Shown: positions 42,204 to 51,424 of the stretch, in pieces
Layout: each line of letters begins with the position of its first letter
How positions within the stretch are numbered: the first letter of the stretch is position 1
Assembly: GCF_029024925.1 (NCBI RefSeq)
Contig: NZ_CP118962.1
Span: forward strand, 284,501-348,500
Reading direction: 5' to 3'
Source of the DNA: Enterococcus faecalis
Lineage (GTDB): Bacteria > Bacillota > Bacilli > Lactobacillales > Enterococcaceae
Length of the DNA stretch: 64,000 nt
Notes under the pieces: model-generated
The model's database searches: none
What the model was told of the DNA's origin: nothing
What the model saw: the letters and a program-made list of their open reading frames with translations, nothing else
Translations under genes and position numbers: made by a program

Positions 42204-42265
42204 ACTTTACAACTAATTAGAATCTTTGTCAACTTACTTGACAAAGGTGTAAAAAAAACTACAAT
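42204..42265. promoter_or_regulatory. divergent promoters sharing a dyad operator
   Basis: Plus strand: TTGACA (42238) with TACAAT (42260), spacing 16, for merR. Minus strand: TTGACA (plus 42227-42232) with TAAAGT (42204-42209), spacing 17, for the MFS pump. The inverted repeat CTTTGTCAA-CTTAC-TTGACAAAG (42224-42246) contains both -35 boxes, so one bound regulator can control both genes. Confidence 0.85.
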
Positions 42266-42298
42266 TAAGGAAAGGATAAGGGAAAGGAAGTTAAACTA

Positions 42299-42766
42299 AT
42301 GTGGTCAAAAATGATTCAGCGTTTGTTAAATGAAGAAAATTTGTTGATAGGAATTAGTGAACTAAGTGAAATTGCTGAAGTTTCGCCACGTCAACTTCGT
42401 TATTGGGAAGAAAAAGGGTATATTTCTTCCATTGCGAAAGACGCAAACGGTCCACGGAAATATCGGTTACATACAGTCGTCAAAGTGCATTGGATCAAGC
42501 GTTTTTTAGATGAAGGATATACGTTACAAAGTGCGGTGGAAAAAGCAGAAGAGCAGCATCGTAATGTGGGGATGACGAAAAAAATCTTTAGTCAAATGTT
42601 TCATGGTATCTCAGAAGTTTGTCCCAATTACGTAGCGATTGATTTGGGCGATTTCGATGAAGAACAAAAATTATATGTTGTATTTAATGAAACCACAGAA
42701 GTCAGTGAGTATCTTTTAATTCCTAAGGATGCAGATGTTTCTGATGAGTTAAAGAAAAGAAAATAA
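42299..42766 (+). CDS. MerR-family transcriptional regulator
   Basis: 155 aa with an N-terminal MerR winged helix (ISELSEIAEVSPRQLRYWEEKGYI, residues ~18-41, of which only the core is quoted here as PRQLRYWEEKGYI) and a short C-terminal part lacking a conserved metal-binding Cys pair. ATG 42299 follows GGAAAGGAAG. Controls the divergent DHA2 pump by context; its small C-terminal domain suggests a ligand other than metals. Confidence 0.87.
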   Translation: MWSKMIQRLLNEENLLIGISELSEIAEVSPRQLRYWEEKGYISSIAKDANGPRKYRLHTVVKVHWIKRFLDEGYTLQSAVEKAEEQHRNVGMTKKIFSQMFHGISEVCPNYVAIDLGDFDEEQKLYVVFNETTEVSEYLLIPKDADVSDELKKRK

Positions 42767-42842
42767 GAATGAAATAGGACTGGGAGAAAGACCTGAAGTG
42801 AAAGTAAAACGTTACTGAATGAATCTTCGAGTTCTTTTTTTC

Positions 42843-42870
42843 TTGCAATTTCTTTATTTTTCTATATAAT
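42843..42870 (+). promoter_or_regulatory. kdgR promoter
   Basis: TTGCAA (42843) and TATAAT (42865), spacing 16, 26 bp before the start codon. The rest of the 130-bp gap shows nothing else. Confidence 0.75.
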
Positions 42871-42896
42871 TTCTTATATGGAAAAGGAGGGTTTCG

Positions 42897-43649
42897 ATGA
42901 AAGAAACAAAACCTTACGGAACAGTCTTGTTAAAAGCGGCTAAAATCATGGACTGTCTAAGTTTACAACCCGATCAAACCTTACAGGAAATTGCAAAGAA
43001 TACCGAAATGACGGCATCAACGGCAATCAAAATTTTAGAAACCTTAACATTAATTGGCTATGTTCAAAAAGACACGAACAAGACGTACCGCTTAGGAACA
43101 AAATTGATTCGCTATGCGAATCAAAGTGTGGAGCAAATCGATTTAGCTGAAATTGCGGTACCTTATTTAGAAAATCTTCAAAATACGGTCGATGAAACCA
43201 TTCATTTAGGGATTTTAAATAATAATGAAATTCTGTATATCAATAAATTAGAACCGAAAAATCAAACGATTCGCATGTCCTCGAAAGTGGGAATTACTCG
43301 ACCTTTGTATAATTCGGCCATGGGTAAAGCCGTTTTAGCAGAATTTTCGGAAGAACAAGTGCAACAATATTTAGACACGCAGACATTAATTCCCTATACC
43401 GAAAATACGATTACCAATCCCTTGCGTTTGAAAAAAGAATTAAAACAAGTGCAACAAACGGGGGTTGCTTACGATGATGAAGAAATTGAACAAGATATTT
43501 TCTGTAGCGGAGTATCTTTAATGAAAGATGGCGAAATTGCGGGTGCTTTTAGTGTAAGCATGCCGAAATATCGTTTGACAGAGGAAAATAAAACGACGAT
43601 TAATCAAGCCCTTTTGGCAACAAAAGCAGCGATTGAAGCGAAATTATAG
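42897..43649 (+). CDS. kdgR: IclR-family regulator, KdgR-like
   Basis: 250 aa. N-terminal winged helix (~10-70, TLQEIAKNTEMTASTAIKIL) and IclR effector domain with GLNNNEILYINK-like strand, AMGKAVLAEF (residues ~141-150) and DDEEIEQDIFCSGVSL. AAAAGGAGGG precedes the ATG. The adjacent 2-keto-3-deoxygluconate genes identify it as the likely repressor that responds to KDG. Confidence 0.85.
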   Translation: MKETKPYGTVLLKAAKIMDCLSLQPDQTLQEIAKNTEMTASTAIKILETLTLIGYVQKDTNKTYRLGTKLIRYANQSVEQIDLAEIAVPYLENLQNTVDETIHLGILNNNEILYINKLEPKNQTIRMSSKVGITRPLYNSAMGKAVLAEFSEEQVQQYLDTQTLIPYTENTITNPLRLKKELKQVQQTGVAYDDEEIEQDIFCSGVSLMKDGEIAGAFSVSMPKYRLTEENKTTINQALLATKAAIEAKL

Positions 43650-43657
43650 TAGAAAAA

Positions 43658-43707
43658 GAAAGACAAACAAAAGTCGATTGGGATTTTTGTTTGTCTTTCT
43701 TTTTTTA
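43658..43707 (+). terminator. kdgR terminator
   Basis: 15-bp perfect stem GAAAGACAAACAAAA and complement, then a T-run. Confidence 0.9.
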
Positions 43708-43713
43708 TTTTTG

Positions 43714-43750
43714 TAAAAACGTTTGCATTTTCTTTTTTTATCTGTATAAT
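43714..43750 (+). promoter_or_regulatory. kdg operon promoter with overlapping cre/operator
   Basis: TTGCAT (43723) and TATAAT (43745), spacing 16. TAAAAACGTTTGCA (43714-43727) fits cre at 12 of 14 positions and covers the -35; its AAAACGTTT core could equally be a KdgR half-operator. Confidence 0.7.
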
Positions 43751-43809
43751 GAAGTTGTGAATTTCTTTATAATAAATATATATTTCTAAATAAGAAATGA
43801 GGGAGTCTG

Positions 43810-44457
43810 TTGAAGCGAGTATCAATTTTACAAAAATTAGAAAATGCTGGCGTGATTGCTGTGGTTCGCGGAAAGACAAAAGAGGAAGCGCTAAAAGCTA
43901 GTCAAGCCATTGTAGCAGGCGGTATGCGGGGGATTGAGTTAACCTTTACTGTTCCTCAAGCAACAGAAGTGATTCAGGAATTAGTTGCGTTATACCAAGA
44001 GAATCCTGACGTAGTCATTGGTGCGGGGACAGTTTTGGATGCTACGACTGCTCGTTTAGCTATTGTAGCAGGGGCTGAATATATTGTGAGTCCAAGCTTC
44101 GATGAAGAAACCGCTAAAATTTGCAATTTATATCAAGTTCCTTACTTGCCAGGCTGTATGACCATCACAGAAATGAAAGAAGCACTGAAAAGCGGAGCAG
44201 ATATTATTAAACTATTTCCGGGAAGTGTTTATGGACCGAGTGTTATTTCGGCATTTAAAGCGCCATTGCCTCAGTTAAATATTATGCCAACGGGTGGTGT
44301 CAGTTTGGAAAATATGGCCGAGTGGTTTGACGCAGGTGTGACGGCCGTCGGTGTTGGTGGCAATCTGTTAGCGCCAGCAGCAACTGGGGATTTTGAAAAA
44401 GTTCGTGAGGTTGCCCAAGACTATATGGAAAAATTCCAAGCAATCAAAGGGGTGTAG
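43810..44457 (+). CDS. kdgA: 2-keto-3-deoxy-6-phosphogluconate aldolase
   Basis: 215 aa, TTG start with GAGGGAG upstream. KDPG aldolase motifs: RGIELTFTVPQA near 41-52 with the catalytic Glu, GAGTVLD near 74-80, and the Schiff-base Lys134 in IIKLFPGS (E. coli Eda Lys133). Cleaves KDPG to pyruvate and glyceraldehyde-3-phosphate, the last step for the uronate half. The next gene, kdgK, starts 4 bp downstream. Confidence 0.94.
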   Translation: MKRVSILQKLENAGVIAVVRGKTKEEALKASQAIVAGGMRGIELTFTVPQATEVIQELVALYQENPDVVIGAGTVLDATTARLAIVAGAEYIVSPSFDEETAKICNLYQVPYLPGCMTITEMKEALKSGADIIKLFPGSVYGPSVISAFKAPLPQLNIMPTGGVSLENMAEWFDAGVTAVGVGGNLLAPAATGDFEKVREVAQDYMEKFQAIKGV

Positions 44458-44461
44458 GCAC

Positions 44462-45469
44462 ATGGGGAAAGTCGTAACATTGGGAGAAATCATGTTGCGT
44501 TTGTCCACGCCTGTCGGAATACGCGTAGCACAAACAGAAAATTTCGCTGTACATTACGGCGGTGGTGAAGCGAATGTAGCGATTTCGTTAGCGAACTATG
44601 GCCACCAAGTGACTTTTGCTAGTAAAGTGCCCGATAATTCATTAGGAGAAGCCGCCAAAAAGCATTTAAGTCGTTATGGGGTTTCAACGGAATTTGTACG
44701 AACTGGCGGAACACGTCTAGGAACGTATTATTTGGAAACTGGTACAGGAGAACGAGCAGCCAGTGTTGTCTATGATCGCGCCTATTCAAGCTTTGCTCAA
44801 ATCGAAGAAATGGAATGGGACTTACATGAGCTGTTTTCAGGAGTAGAGATCTTTCATATTTCAGGAATTACAGCGGCGTTATCAAAAACGTGGCAAAGTA
44901 TGACGGTTGCGCTAGTTAAAGCAGCGAAGCAAGCAGGGTGCCAAGTAAGTTTTGACATTAATTATCGAGGGAAACTTTGGTCCCAGAAAGAAGCGAGCGT
45001 GGCATTGAAGTCCATTCTTCCATTTGTTGATATTTGTTCAGCTGGGGTATTAGATGCTCGTTATTTATTGGAGATTCCAGAACCAGAGGAAGAACTTGAA
45101 GACGCATTAACGTGGTACTACCGAAAAATGCAAGAACGTTATCCCAACATTCAAGTATTTTATTCAACCAAACGTCAAGTTCATTCAGCGACAGATAATG
45201 AATTAATCGGAACGCTATGGTACAAAGGTGCGTATTATACGTCCAAATGTCATCGATTACAACCGATTGTTGACCGTGTCGGTGCCGGTGATGCGTTTGC
45301 TGGTGGGGTTTTACATGGCATATTAGCTGCCTATGATCCACAAACCTGCATTGATTTTGCGACAGCGGCTAGTGCGTTAAAACATACTGTCCATGGTGAT
45401 TGTAATCAATTTAGTCAAAAAGAAGTCCTTGCTTTTTTGGCAACGGGCTCAGGAAAAATAAATAGATAG
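44462..45469 (+). CDS. kdgK: 2-keto-3-deoxygluconate kinase
   Basis: 335 aa from ATG 44462 with AAAGGGGTG upstream; the longer in-frame start at 44393 sits inside the aldolase gene. PfkB-family sugar kinase: N-terminal GGGEANVAISLA (residues ~34-45) and C-terminal DRVGAGDAFAGG with the catalytic Asp (near 280). Phosphorylates KDG to KDPG for the upstream aldolase. Confidence 0.93.
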   Translation: MGKVVTLGEIMLRLSTPVGIRVAQTENFAVHYGGGEANVAISLANYGHQVTFASKVPDNSLGEAAKKHLSRYGVSTEFVRTGGTRLGTYYLETGTGERAASVVYDRAYSSFAQIEEMEWDLHELFSGVEIFHISGITAALSKTWQSMTVALVKAAKQAGCQVSFDINYRGKLWSQKEASVALKSILPFVDICSAGVLDARYLLEIPEPEEELEDALTWYYRKMQERYPNIQVFYSTKRQVHSATDNELIGTLWYKGAYYTSKCHRLQPIVDRVGAGDAFAGGVLHGILAAYDPQTCIDFATAASALKHTVHGDCNQFSQKEVLAFLATGSGKINR

Positions 45470-45481
45470 GAGATTTTAGTT

Positions 45482-46321
45482 ATGCAAAATATGGAAACAC
45501 TTTATACACATAGTCCGGCGGATATCCGTCACTATTCAACAGAACAATTGAGAGATGAATTTTTAGTAGAGAAAGTTTTTATTCCAGGTGCAATCAGCTT
45601 AACCTACACACATAATGATCGGATGATTTTTGGTGGTGTGACACCGACCACAGAAGAATTAGAAATTATTTTGGACAAAGAATTAGGGGTTGACTATTTC
45701 TTAGAACGCCGTGAACTAGGGGTTATTAATATTGGGGGACCAGGCTTTATTGAAATTGATGGCGCCAAAGAAACAATGAAAAAACAAGATGGCTATTATA
45801 TTGGGAAAGAAACAAAACATGTTCGTTTTTCTTCAGAAAACCCTGATAATCCAGCGAAATTTTACATTAGTTGTGTGCCAGCACATCATAAATATCCCAA
45901 CGTAAAAATTAGTATTGATGAAATTACCCCAATGGAAACGGGTGATCCATTAACATTGAACCAACGTAAAATTTACCAATACATTCATCCGAACGTTTGT
46001 GAAAGTTGCCAGTTACAAATGGGCTACACCATTTTAGAACCAGGTAGCGCTTGGAATACAATGCCTTGTCATACACATGAACGTCGTATGGAAGCGTATG
46101 TTTATTTTGATATGGAAGAAGATACGCGGATTTTCCACATGATGGGTAAACCAGACGAAACGAAACATTTAGTAATGAGTAATGAACAAGCAGCTATTTC
46201 ACCAAGCTGGTCAATTCATTCTGGGGTTGGTACAAGTAATTATTCCTTTATTTGGGCCATGTGCGGAGAAAATATTACGTACACAGACATGGATATGGTT
46301 GCAATGGATCAATTAAAATAA
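45482..46321 (+). CDS. kduI: 5-keto-4-deoxyuronate isomerase
   Basis: 279 aa, the normal length. Cupin with metal ligands in PCHTHERRMEAYVYF (His, His, Glu) and a later His in SIHSGVGTSNYSFIWAMCGEN. ATG 45482 has GGAG nine bases upstream. Isomerises 5-keto-4-deoxyuronate (from unsaturated galacturonate or glucuronate) to 3-deoxy-D-glycero-2,5-hexodiulosonate, the KduD substrate. Confidence 0.96.
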   Translation: MQNMETLYTHSPADIRHYSTEQLRDEFLVEKVFIPGAISLTYTHNDRMIFGGVTPTTEELEIILDKELGVDYFLERRELGVINIGGPGFIEIDGAKETMKKQDGYYIGKETKHVRFSSENPDNPAKFYISCVPAHHKYPNVKISIDEITPMETGDPLTLNQRKIYQYIHPNVCESCQLQMGYTILEPGSAWNTMPCHTHERRMEAYVYFDMEEDTRIFHMMGKPDETKHLVMSNEQAAISPSWSIHSGVGTSNYSFIWAMCGENITYTDMDMVAMDQLK

Positions 46322-46342
46322 ACCAAAGAAAGAGGAGAAAAC

Positions 46343-47131
46343 ATGGAATTTAAAATGAATGATTTTCAATTAGATGGAAAAGTAGCGTTAATTACAGGTG
46401 CTGTTTATGGGATTGGCTTTGAGATTGCGAAATCCCTAGCTGAAGCAGGAGCAACAATTGTTTTTAATAACTTATCTCCTGAATCAGTTGAACAAGGCTT
46501 GGAAAATTATCGGGCCGCAGGGATTGAAGCACGTGGTTATGTGTGTGATGTCACTGATGAAGAGCAAGTTCAAGCGATGGTCGCTCAGATTAAAGAAGAA
46601 GTCGGCTCTATTGATATTTTAGTCAATAATGCGGGAATTATTAAACGAATTCCAATGGTGGATATGTCAGCAGAAGAGTTCCGTCAAGTGATTGATGTTG
46701 ACTTGAATGCGCCATTTATTATGGCAAAAGCGGTTATTCCAGATATGATTGAAAAGGGTCATGGCAAAATTATCAATATCTGTTCAATGATGAGTGAACT
46801 AGGTCGTGAAACAGTTAGTGCGTACGCGGCAGCAAAAGGCGGACTAAAAATGTTAACGAAAAATATTGCTTCTGAATATGGACAATATAATATTCAATGT
46901 AATGGGATTGGACCTGGCTACATTGAAACGCCACAGACGGCGCCATTAAGAGAACCAGGGCATCCATTTAACGAATTCATCTTGGGACGAACACCTGCTA
47001 ATCGTTGGGGCACACCAGCAGACTTAGCTGGCCCAGCAGTTTTCTTAGCATCTAACGCTTCTGACTTTGTTAACGGACATATCTTATATGTCGATGGTGG
47101 AATTTTAGCTTATATTGGAAAACAACCATAA
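46343..47131 (+). CDS. kduD: 2-deoxy-D-gluconate 3-dehydrogenase / KduD
   Basis: 262-aa SDR. TGAVYGIG cofactor loop (residues ~20-27), NNAG near 98, catalytic Ser-Tyr-Lys in SMMSELGRETVSAYAAAK (Tyr ~163, Lys ~167) and IETPQTAPLR. GAGGAGAAAAC precedes ATG 46343. Reduces 3-deoxy-hexodiulosonate to 2-keto-3-deoxygluconate, linking kduI to kdgK. Final gene of the kdgA-kdgK-kduI-kduD operon. Confidence 0.95.
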   Translation: MEFKMNDFQLDGKVALITGAVYGIGFEIAKSLAEAGATIVFNNLSPESVEQGLENYRAAGIEARGYVCDVTDEEQVQAMVAQIKEEVGSIDILVNNAGIIKRIPMVDMSAEEFRQVIDVDLNAPFIMAKAVIPDMIEKGHGKIINICSMMSELGRETVSAYAAAKGGLKMLTKNIASEYGQYNIQCNGIGPGYIETPQTAPLREPGHPFNEFILGRTPANRWGTPADLAGPAVFLASNASDFVNGHILYVDGGILAYIGKQP

Positions 47132-47140
47132 ATAAGTAAC

Positions 47141-47180
47141 AAAAAGCGGACATACCTAAAAAGGATGTCCGTTTTTTGTT
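47141..47180 (+). terminator. kdg operon terminator
   Basis: CGGACAT/ATGTCCG stem with an 11-nt loop and six T. Confidence 0.85.
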
Positions 47181-47238
47181 ATTTACTCATTGATTGAATT
47201 GGTAAAAACCGTATCTAATTTTTAAAAAAAGTCAATTT

Positions 47239-47323
47239 TTGACAGTAATTCGTCAAGATTAACTATATAATTTGCTAACATTCCTTGCTAAACTAAAATT
47301 ACAAAAAAATGAAAGCGTTTCAT
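47239..47323 (+). promoter_or_regulatory. promoter/operator region of the GH105-TRAP operon
   Basis: A TTGAC-N8-GTCAA dyad (47239-47256), a TATAAT-like box at 47286-region boundary (TATAAT at 47266-47271), and the palindrome ATGAAAGCGTTTCAT (47309-47323) lie before the GH105 start. The palindrome resembles a cre or a LacI/IclR-type operator and sits downstream of the -10, a repressing position. Confidence 0.55.
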
Positions 47324-47354
47324 TTGCGCTAGTGGGATGGAAAAGGAGTTTTGA

Positions 47355-48467
47355 TTGCCGATGATTATTAAACAGGAACAATTCATACCAAAAGATACAG
47401 TAGAAACAACGATTGACTTATTAATTAGAAATTTAACAACGATTAAAGATAACACAGGTGAATTTCTGTTAGATTTTGATGGTTTAAAAGTTGATGACAA
47501 AAGTTGGACGATTTGGAACTGGCCGCAAGGCGTTGGGTTGTATGGTATATATAAGAATTATCGAAATACTAAAAGTGAAAAAGCTTTACAAGTAGTTAAC
47601 GACTGGTTTGAAGGTCGGATGCAAGAAGGCGCGCCGCCTAAGAATGTGAATACGATGGCTCCGCTTTTAACAATGGCTTATCTATATGAAGACACTAAAG
47701 ACTCTAAATATATACCTTACTTAGAGCAATGGGCGGAATGGGTGATGGAAGAAATGCCCCGAACGAATGAAGGGGGCTTGCAACATGCGACATATGGACC
47801 AGAAAATAAAAATCAATTATGGGATGATACATTAATGATGACTGTCTTACCTTTGGCAAAAATTGGTAAGTTGTTGAATCGACTCGATTATTTGGAAGAA
47901 GCAAAGCATCAATTTTTAATCCATATTAAATATTTACAAGATAAAAAAAGTGGTCTATGGTATCACGGTTGGACTTTTGAGGGAAATCATAACTATGCGG
48001 AAGCACTGTGGGCAAGAGGGAACTGCTGGATTACGATTGCTATTCCAGAAATTATTGAAATCTTAGAGTTGCCAAAAGGAGATAGTTTACGGGAATTTTT
48101 ATTAAGTACCCTCAATGCGCAAGTGGCAGCTTTAGCGAAATACCAAGATGAATCTGGTTTATGGCATACATTAATTAATGATTCAAATTCGTATTTAGAA
48201 TCTTCTGCTACAGCGGGATTCGCTTATGGGATTTTAAAAGCGGTTCATAAAAAATATATTTCTTCTGAATATGAAGAAGTGGCAAACAAAGCAATTGCTG
48301 GCTTACTAAATAAGATTGATGAAACGGGAGAAGTACAACATGTGTCAGTTGGTACAGGAATGGGTGATAATTTAGATTTTTATCGCACAATTGGAATGAC
48401 AGCGATGCCTTATGGTCAATCATTAACAATCCTATGTTTGACTGAATTGCTTGTTTCTTATTGCTAG
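47355..48467 (+). CDS. GH105 unsaturated glycuronyl hydrolase (YteR/YesR-like)
   Basis: 370 aa. TTG 47355 is used because AAAGGAG lies seven bases upstream; ATG 47361 is two codons later. The (alpha/alpha)6 GH105 pattern is clear: PRTNEGGLQHATYGPENKNQ shortened here to EGGLQHATYG, the catalytic-region QLWDDTLMMTVLPLAK, and GLWYHGWTFEGNHNYAEALWARGN (quoted core WYHGWTF). No signal peptide, so cytosolic. GH105 enzymes split unsaturated galacturonyl-rhamnose to rhamnose and 5-keto-4-deoxyuronate, exactly the inputs of the genes on both sides. Confidence 0.9.
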   Translation: MPMIIKQEQFIPKDTVETTIDLLIRNLTTIKDNTGEFLLDFDGLKVDDKSWTIWNWPQGVGLYGIYKNYRNTKSEKALQVVNDWFEGRMQEGAPPKNVNTMAPLLTMAYLYEDTKDSKYIPYLEQWAEWVMEEMPRTNEGGLQHATYGPENKNQLWDDTLMMTVLPLAKIGKLLNRLDYLEEAKHQFLIHIKYLQDKKSGLWYHGWTFEGNHNYAEALWARGNCWITIAIPEIIEILELPKGDSLREFLLSTLNAQVAALAKYQDESGLWHTLINDSNSYLESSATAGFAYGILKAVHKKYISSEYEEVANKAIAGLLNKIDETGEVQHVSVGTGMGDNLDFYRTIGMTAMPYGQSLTILCLTELLVSYC

Positions 48468-48487
48468 AAAAGTAAGGAGAAAAGTTC

Positions 48488-49495
48488 ATGAAAAAAAGAA
48501 AGGTTTTATTTACAGCAGTTATGGTATTGGCAGGATTACAGTTGCTAAGTGGTTGCGGCAAAACAGAAGCTTCGGCAAATGATACGGTAGTCTTGCGCTA
48601 TGCGTATGCTAGTAATAGCCAACCAGTTATCGATTCTATGAAGAAATTCGGTGAATTGGTAGAGGAAAAAACAGATGGTAAAGTTCAAATTGAATACTTT
48701 CCAGATGGTCAATTAGGGGGAGAAACAGAACTAATTGAATTAACACAAACAGGTGCAATTGATTTTGCAAAGGTCAGTGGATCAGCATTAGAAAGTTTTT
48801 CTAAAGATTATTCTGTATTTGCCATTCCGTATATTTTTGATAATGAAAAACATTTTTTTAAAGTAATGGATAATCAAGCGCTAATGCAACCAGTGTATGA
48901 TTCTACAAAAAAATTAGGATTTGTTGGTTTAACTTATTATGACTCTGGTCAACGAAGTTTTTATATGAGCAAAGGGCCTGTTACATCTCCAGATGATTTG
49001 AAAGGTAAAAAAATTCGGGTCATGCAAAGTGAAACCGCCATCAAAATGGTAGAACTTTTAGGGGGTTCGCCAGTACCTATGGGTAGTTCGGAAGTATATA
49101 CTTCTCTACAATCTAATCTAATCAACGGTGCAGAGAATAATGAGTTCGTTTTATATACAGCTGGCCATGGCGGTGTGGCTAAGTATTATTCTTATGATGA
49201 GCATACTCGAGTGCCAGATATTGTGATTATGAACGAGGGGACAAAAGAACGTTTGACAGCGAAACAAGAACAAGCGATTGAAGAAGCAGCAAAAGAATCG
49301 ACCGCTTTTGAAAAAACGGTCTTTAAAGAAGCGGTTGAAGAAGAAAAGAAAAAAGCACAAGCAGAATATGGTGTTGTGTTCAATCAAGTAGACAGTGAAC
49401 CATTCCAAAAACTTGTTCAACCGTTGCATGAATCATTCAAAAATAGCTCAGAACATGGCGAACTGTATCAGGCTATTCGACAGTTGGCGGACTAA
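48488..49495 (+). CDS. dctP: TRAP transporter substrate-binding lipoprotein DctP
   Basis: 335 aa. Lipoprotein signal peptide with lipobox LLSGC (Cys ~23); TRAP_DctP fold with YFPDGQLGGETELIE (residues ~61-75) and KGKKIRVMQSE near 176, containing the conserved carboxylate-binding Arg. TAAGGAG precedes ATG 48488. Captures the ligand outside the cell for the DctQ/DctM pair that follows. Ligand inferred to be an unsaturated uronate disaccharide. Confidence 0.93.
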   Translation: MKKRKVLFTAVMVLAGLQLLSGCGKTEASANDTVVLRYAYASNSQPVIDSMKKFGELVEEKTDGKVQIEYFPDGQLGGETELIELTQTGAIDFAKVSGSALESFSKDYSVFAIPYIFDNEKHFFKVMDNQALMQPVYDSTKKLGFVGLTYYDSGQRSFYMSKGPVTSPDDLKGKKIRVMQSETAIKMVELLGGSPVPMGSSEVYTSLQSNLINGAENNEFVLYTAGHGGVAKYYSYDEHTRVPDIVIMNEGTKERLTAKQEQAIEEAAKESTAFEKTVFKEAVEEEKKKAQAEYGVVFNQVDSEPFQKLVQPLHESFKNSSEHGELYQAIRQLAD

Positions 49496-49509
49496 TTAAG
49501 GAGGTAATT

Positions 49510-49986
49510 ATGAAAGGTTTTAGAAAATTTTTAAATCGACTTTTAGAAATACTTGGATCAATCATTCTTGCTGCAATGGTTTTGGTCGTTTTGTACCAAG
49601 TGTTTGCCCGGACAGTGTTAAAAAATCCTAGTACCTTAACAGAAGAATTTGTTCGCTTTGCATTGGTCTGGCTGGCGATGTTAGCTTCTGCTTATGTGGT
49701 TGGAAAAAAGGGACATTTAGCAGTAACTTTGTTAAGTGAAAAATTACAAGGGAAACAAAAACGCTTTTTAGAATTTATTGTTCAATTGTTGTTCCTACTT
49801 TTTGCAGGAGTGATTATGATATTTGGTGGTTGGAATGGTGTAGTAATTACGTTAGGACAAATTTCACCATCTTTGGCAATTCCTATGGGTTATGTCTATT
49901 TAGCCGTTCCAGTAGCAGGTGTTTTGATGTTTATTTATAGTTTGATGAATTTGCTAGAGTTATTCACGCAATCAAAAGATTCTTAA
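49510..49986 (+). CDS. dctQ: TRAP transporter small membrane subunit DctQ
   Basis: 158 aa with four predicted helices and the family segment FARTVLKNPSTLTEEFVRFALVW (quoted core LTEEFVRFALVW, residues ~39-50). AAGGAGG precedes the ATG. Partner of DctM in a sodium-driven importer. Confidence 0.92.
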   Translation: MKGFRKFLNRLLEILGSIILAAMVLVVLYQVFARTVLKNPSTLTEEFVRFALVWLAMLASAYVVGKKGHLAVTLLSEKLQGKQKRFLEFIVQLLFLLFAGVIMIFGGWNGVVITLGQISPSLAIPMGYVYLAVPVAGVLMFIYSLMNLLELFTQSKDS

Positions 49987-50021
49987 TGCGTTTATAGAAG
50001 AAAAAGAATAGGAGTAAAAAT

Positions 50022-51317
50022 ATGGCTTTAGAAGCAGGCATTATCTTATTTGTAGTTTTTGCAGTCTTATTGGTAGTTGGTATGCCAATTGGTATGAGCA
50101 TTGCGGCATCTTCAATTGCAACATTGTTATTAGTAATTCCTTTTGAAGCAGCTGCATTTACCTCAGCTCAAAAAATGGTCTCTAGTTTAAATAGTTTCTC
50201 TCTCGTAGCAATTCCGTTTTTTATTTTTTCTGGTGTGATTATGAATAATGGGGGAATTGCCCAAAAGTTGGTAAATTTTTCTATGTTATTTGTTGGTCGT
50301 GTTCCCGGCGCGCTAGCACATACTAATGTGTTAGGGAACGCATTATTTGGTTCGATTTCTAGCTCTGCAATTGCAGCATCGACTGCTATTGGTGGCGTAC
50401 TAATTCCGCAACAAGTAAATGAGGGCTATGATCGGAAATTTGCAACGGCTGTAAATATTGCCTCTGCTCCTACAGGAATGGTTATTCCACCAAGTACAGC
50501 GTTTATTATGTATTCATTGGTGGCTGGTGGGGCCTCTATTTCTTCTTTATTTTTAGGAGGTTATTTGGTAGGTTCTTTGTGGGCGTTAGGAATTATGGTG
50601 GTAGCTTATGTTATTGCAAAACGTCATAATTATCCTACTGTGGCAAAAGCAAAAAAAGGAGAAGTCAGCAAGGTTCTGCGAGAAGCGGTTCCCAGTGTAT
50701 TGTTAATTGTCATTATTATTGGCGGTATTTTGACGGGGTTATTTACAGCGATTGAAGCATCAGCAATTGCTGTCGCATACTCATTATTGATTTCAATGTT
50801 TTACTACAAAACAGTGAAAATAAACGATTTACCTAAAATGTTAAAAGAGGCTGTCTTGATGAGTGGAACCATTATGTTCTTGTTGGCAACTTCTTCAATG
50901 ATGTCTTTTGCGATGGCTTTTACAGGGATACCAGAAGCAATCAGTACAGCTATTTTAGGAATCATAGACAATAAATACTTAATTCTACTATTAGTAAACG
51001 TTGTCCTATTGTTTGTGGGAATGTTTATGGATGTTGGTCCAGCTATTTTGATTTTTACGCCAATCTTTTTACCAATTGTTATGAATGTTGGGGTGGATCC
51101 AGTTCATTTTGGTTTATTTGCGATTATGAACTTGTGTGTTGGTTCAATTACACCACCTGTTGGAACAGGATTATATGTTGGTGCTAGTGTTGGGGGTGTT
51201 AAAGCTGAGCAAATGCTGAAACCACTAGTTCCATTTTATCTGGTAATCTTAGCAATTTTACTTTTAATCACATATGTACCTGAACTTGTCATGTGGTTAC
51301 CAAATCTAATTTCTTAA
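50022..51317 (+). CDS. dctM: TRAP transporter large membrane subunit DctM
   Basis: 431 aa, 12-13 helices. Family motifs FGSISSSAIAASTAIGG (residues ~105-121), PTGMVIPPSTAFIMYS and GSITPPVGTGLYVGASVGG. Forms the sodium:solute channel with DctQ. Last gene of the GH105-TRAP operon; the bidirectional terminator at 51425 follows. Confidence 0.95.
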   Translation: MALEAGIILFVVFAVLLVVGMPIGMSIAASSIATLLLVIPFEAAAFTSAQKMVSSLNSFSLVAIPFFIFSGVIMNNGGIAQKLVNFSMLFVGRVPGALAHTNVLGNALFGSISSSAIAASTAIGGVLIPQQVNEGYDRKFATAVNIASAPTGMVIPPSTAFIMYSLVAGGASISSLFLGGYLVGSLWALGIMVVAYVIAKRHNYPTVAKAKKGEVSKVLREAVPSVLLIVIIIGGILTGLFTAIEASAIAVAYSLLISMFYYKTVKINDLPKMLKEAVLMSGTIMFLLATSSMMSFAMAFTGIPEAISTAILGIIDNKYLILLLVNVVLLFVGMFMDVGPAILIFTPIFLPIVMNVGVDPVHFGLFAIMNLCVGSITPPVGTGLYVGASVGGVKAEQMLKPLVPFYLVILAILLLITYVPELVMWLPNLIS

Positions 51318-51424
51318 TTCAATACAAATTGTCTAACAACCCCAATTGAGCGAAATATAAGTTGTTCAATCAACTAGATTTGGTAATTTACTATAAAATA
51401 TTGAGTTTAGGAGGCATAGAAATA

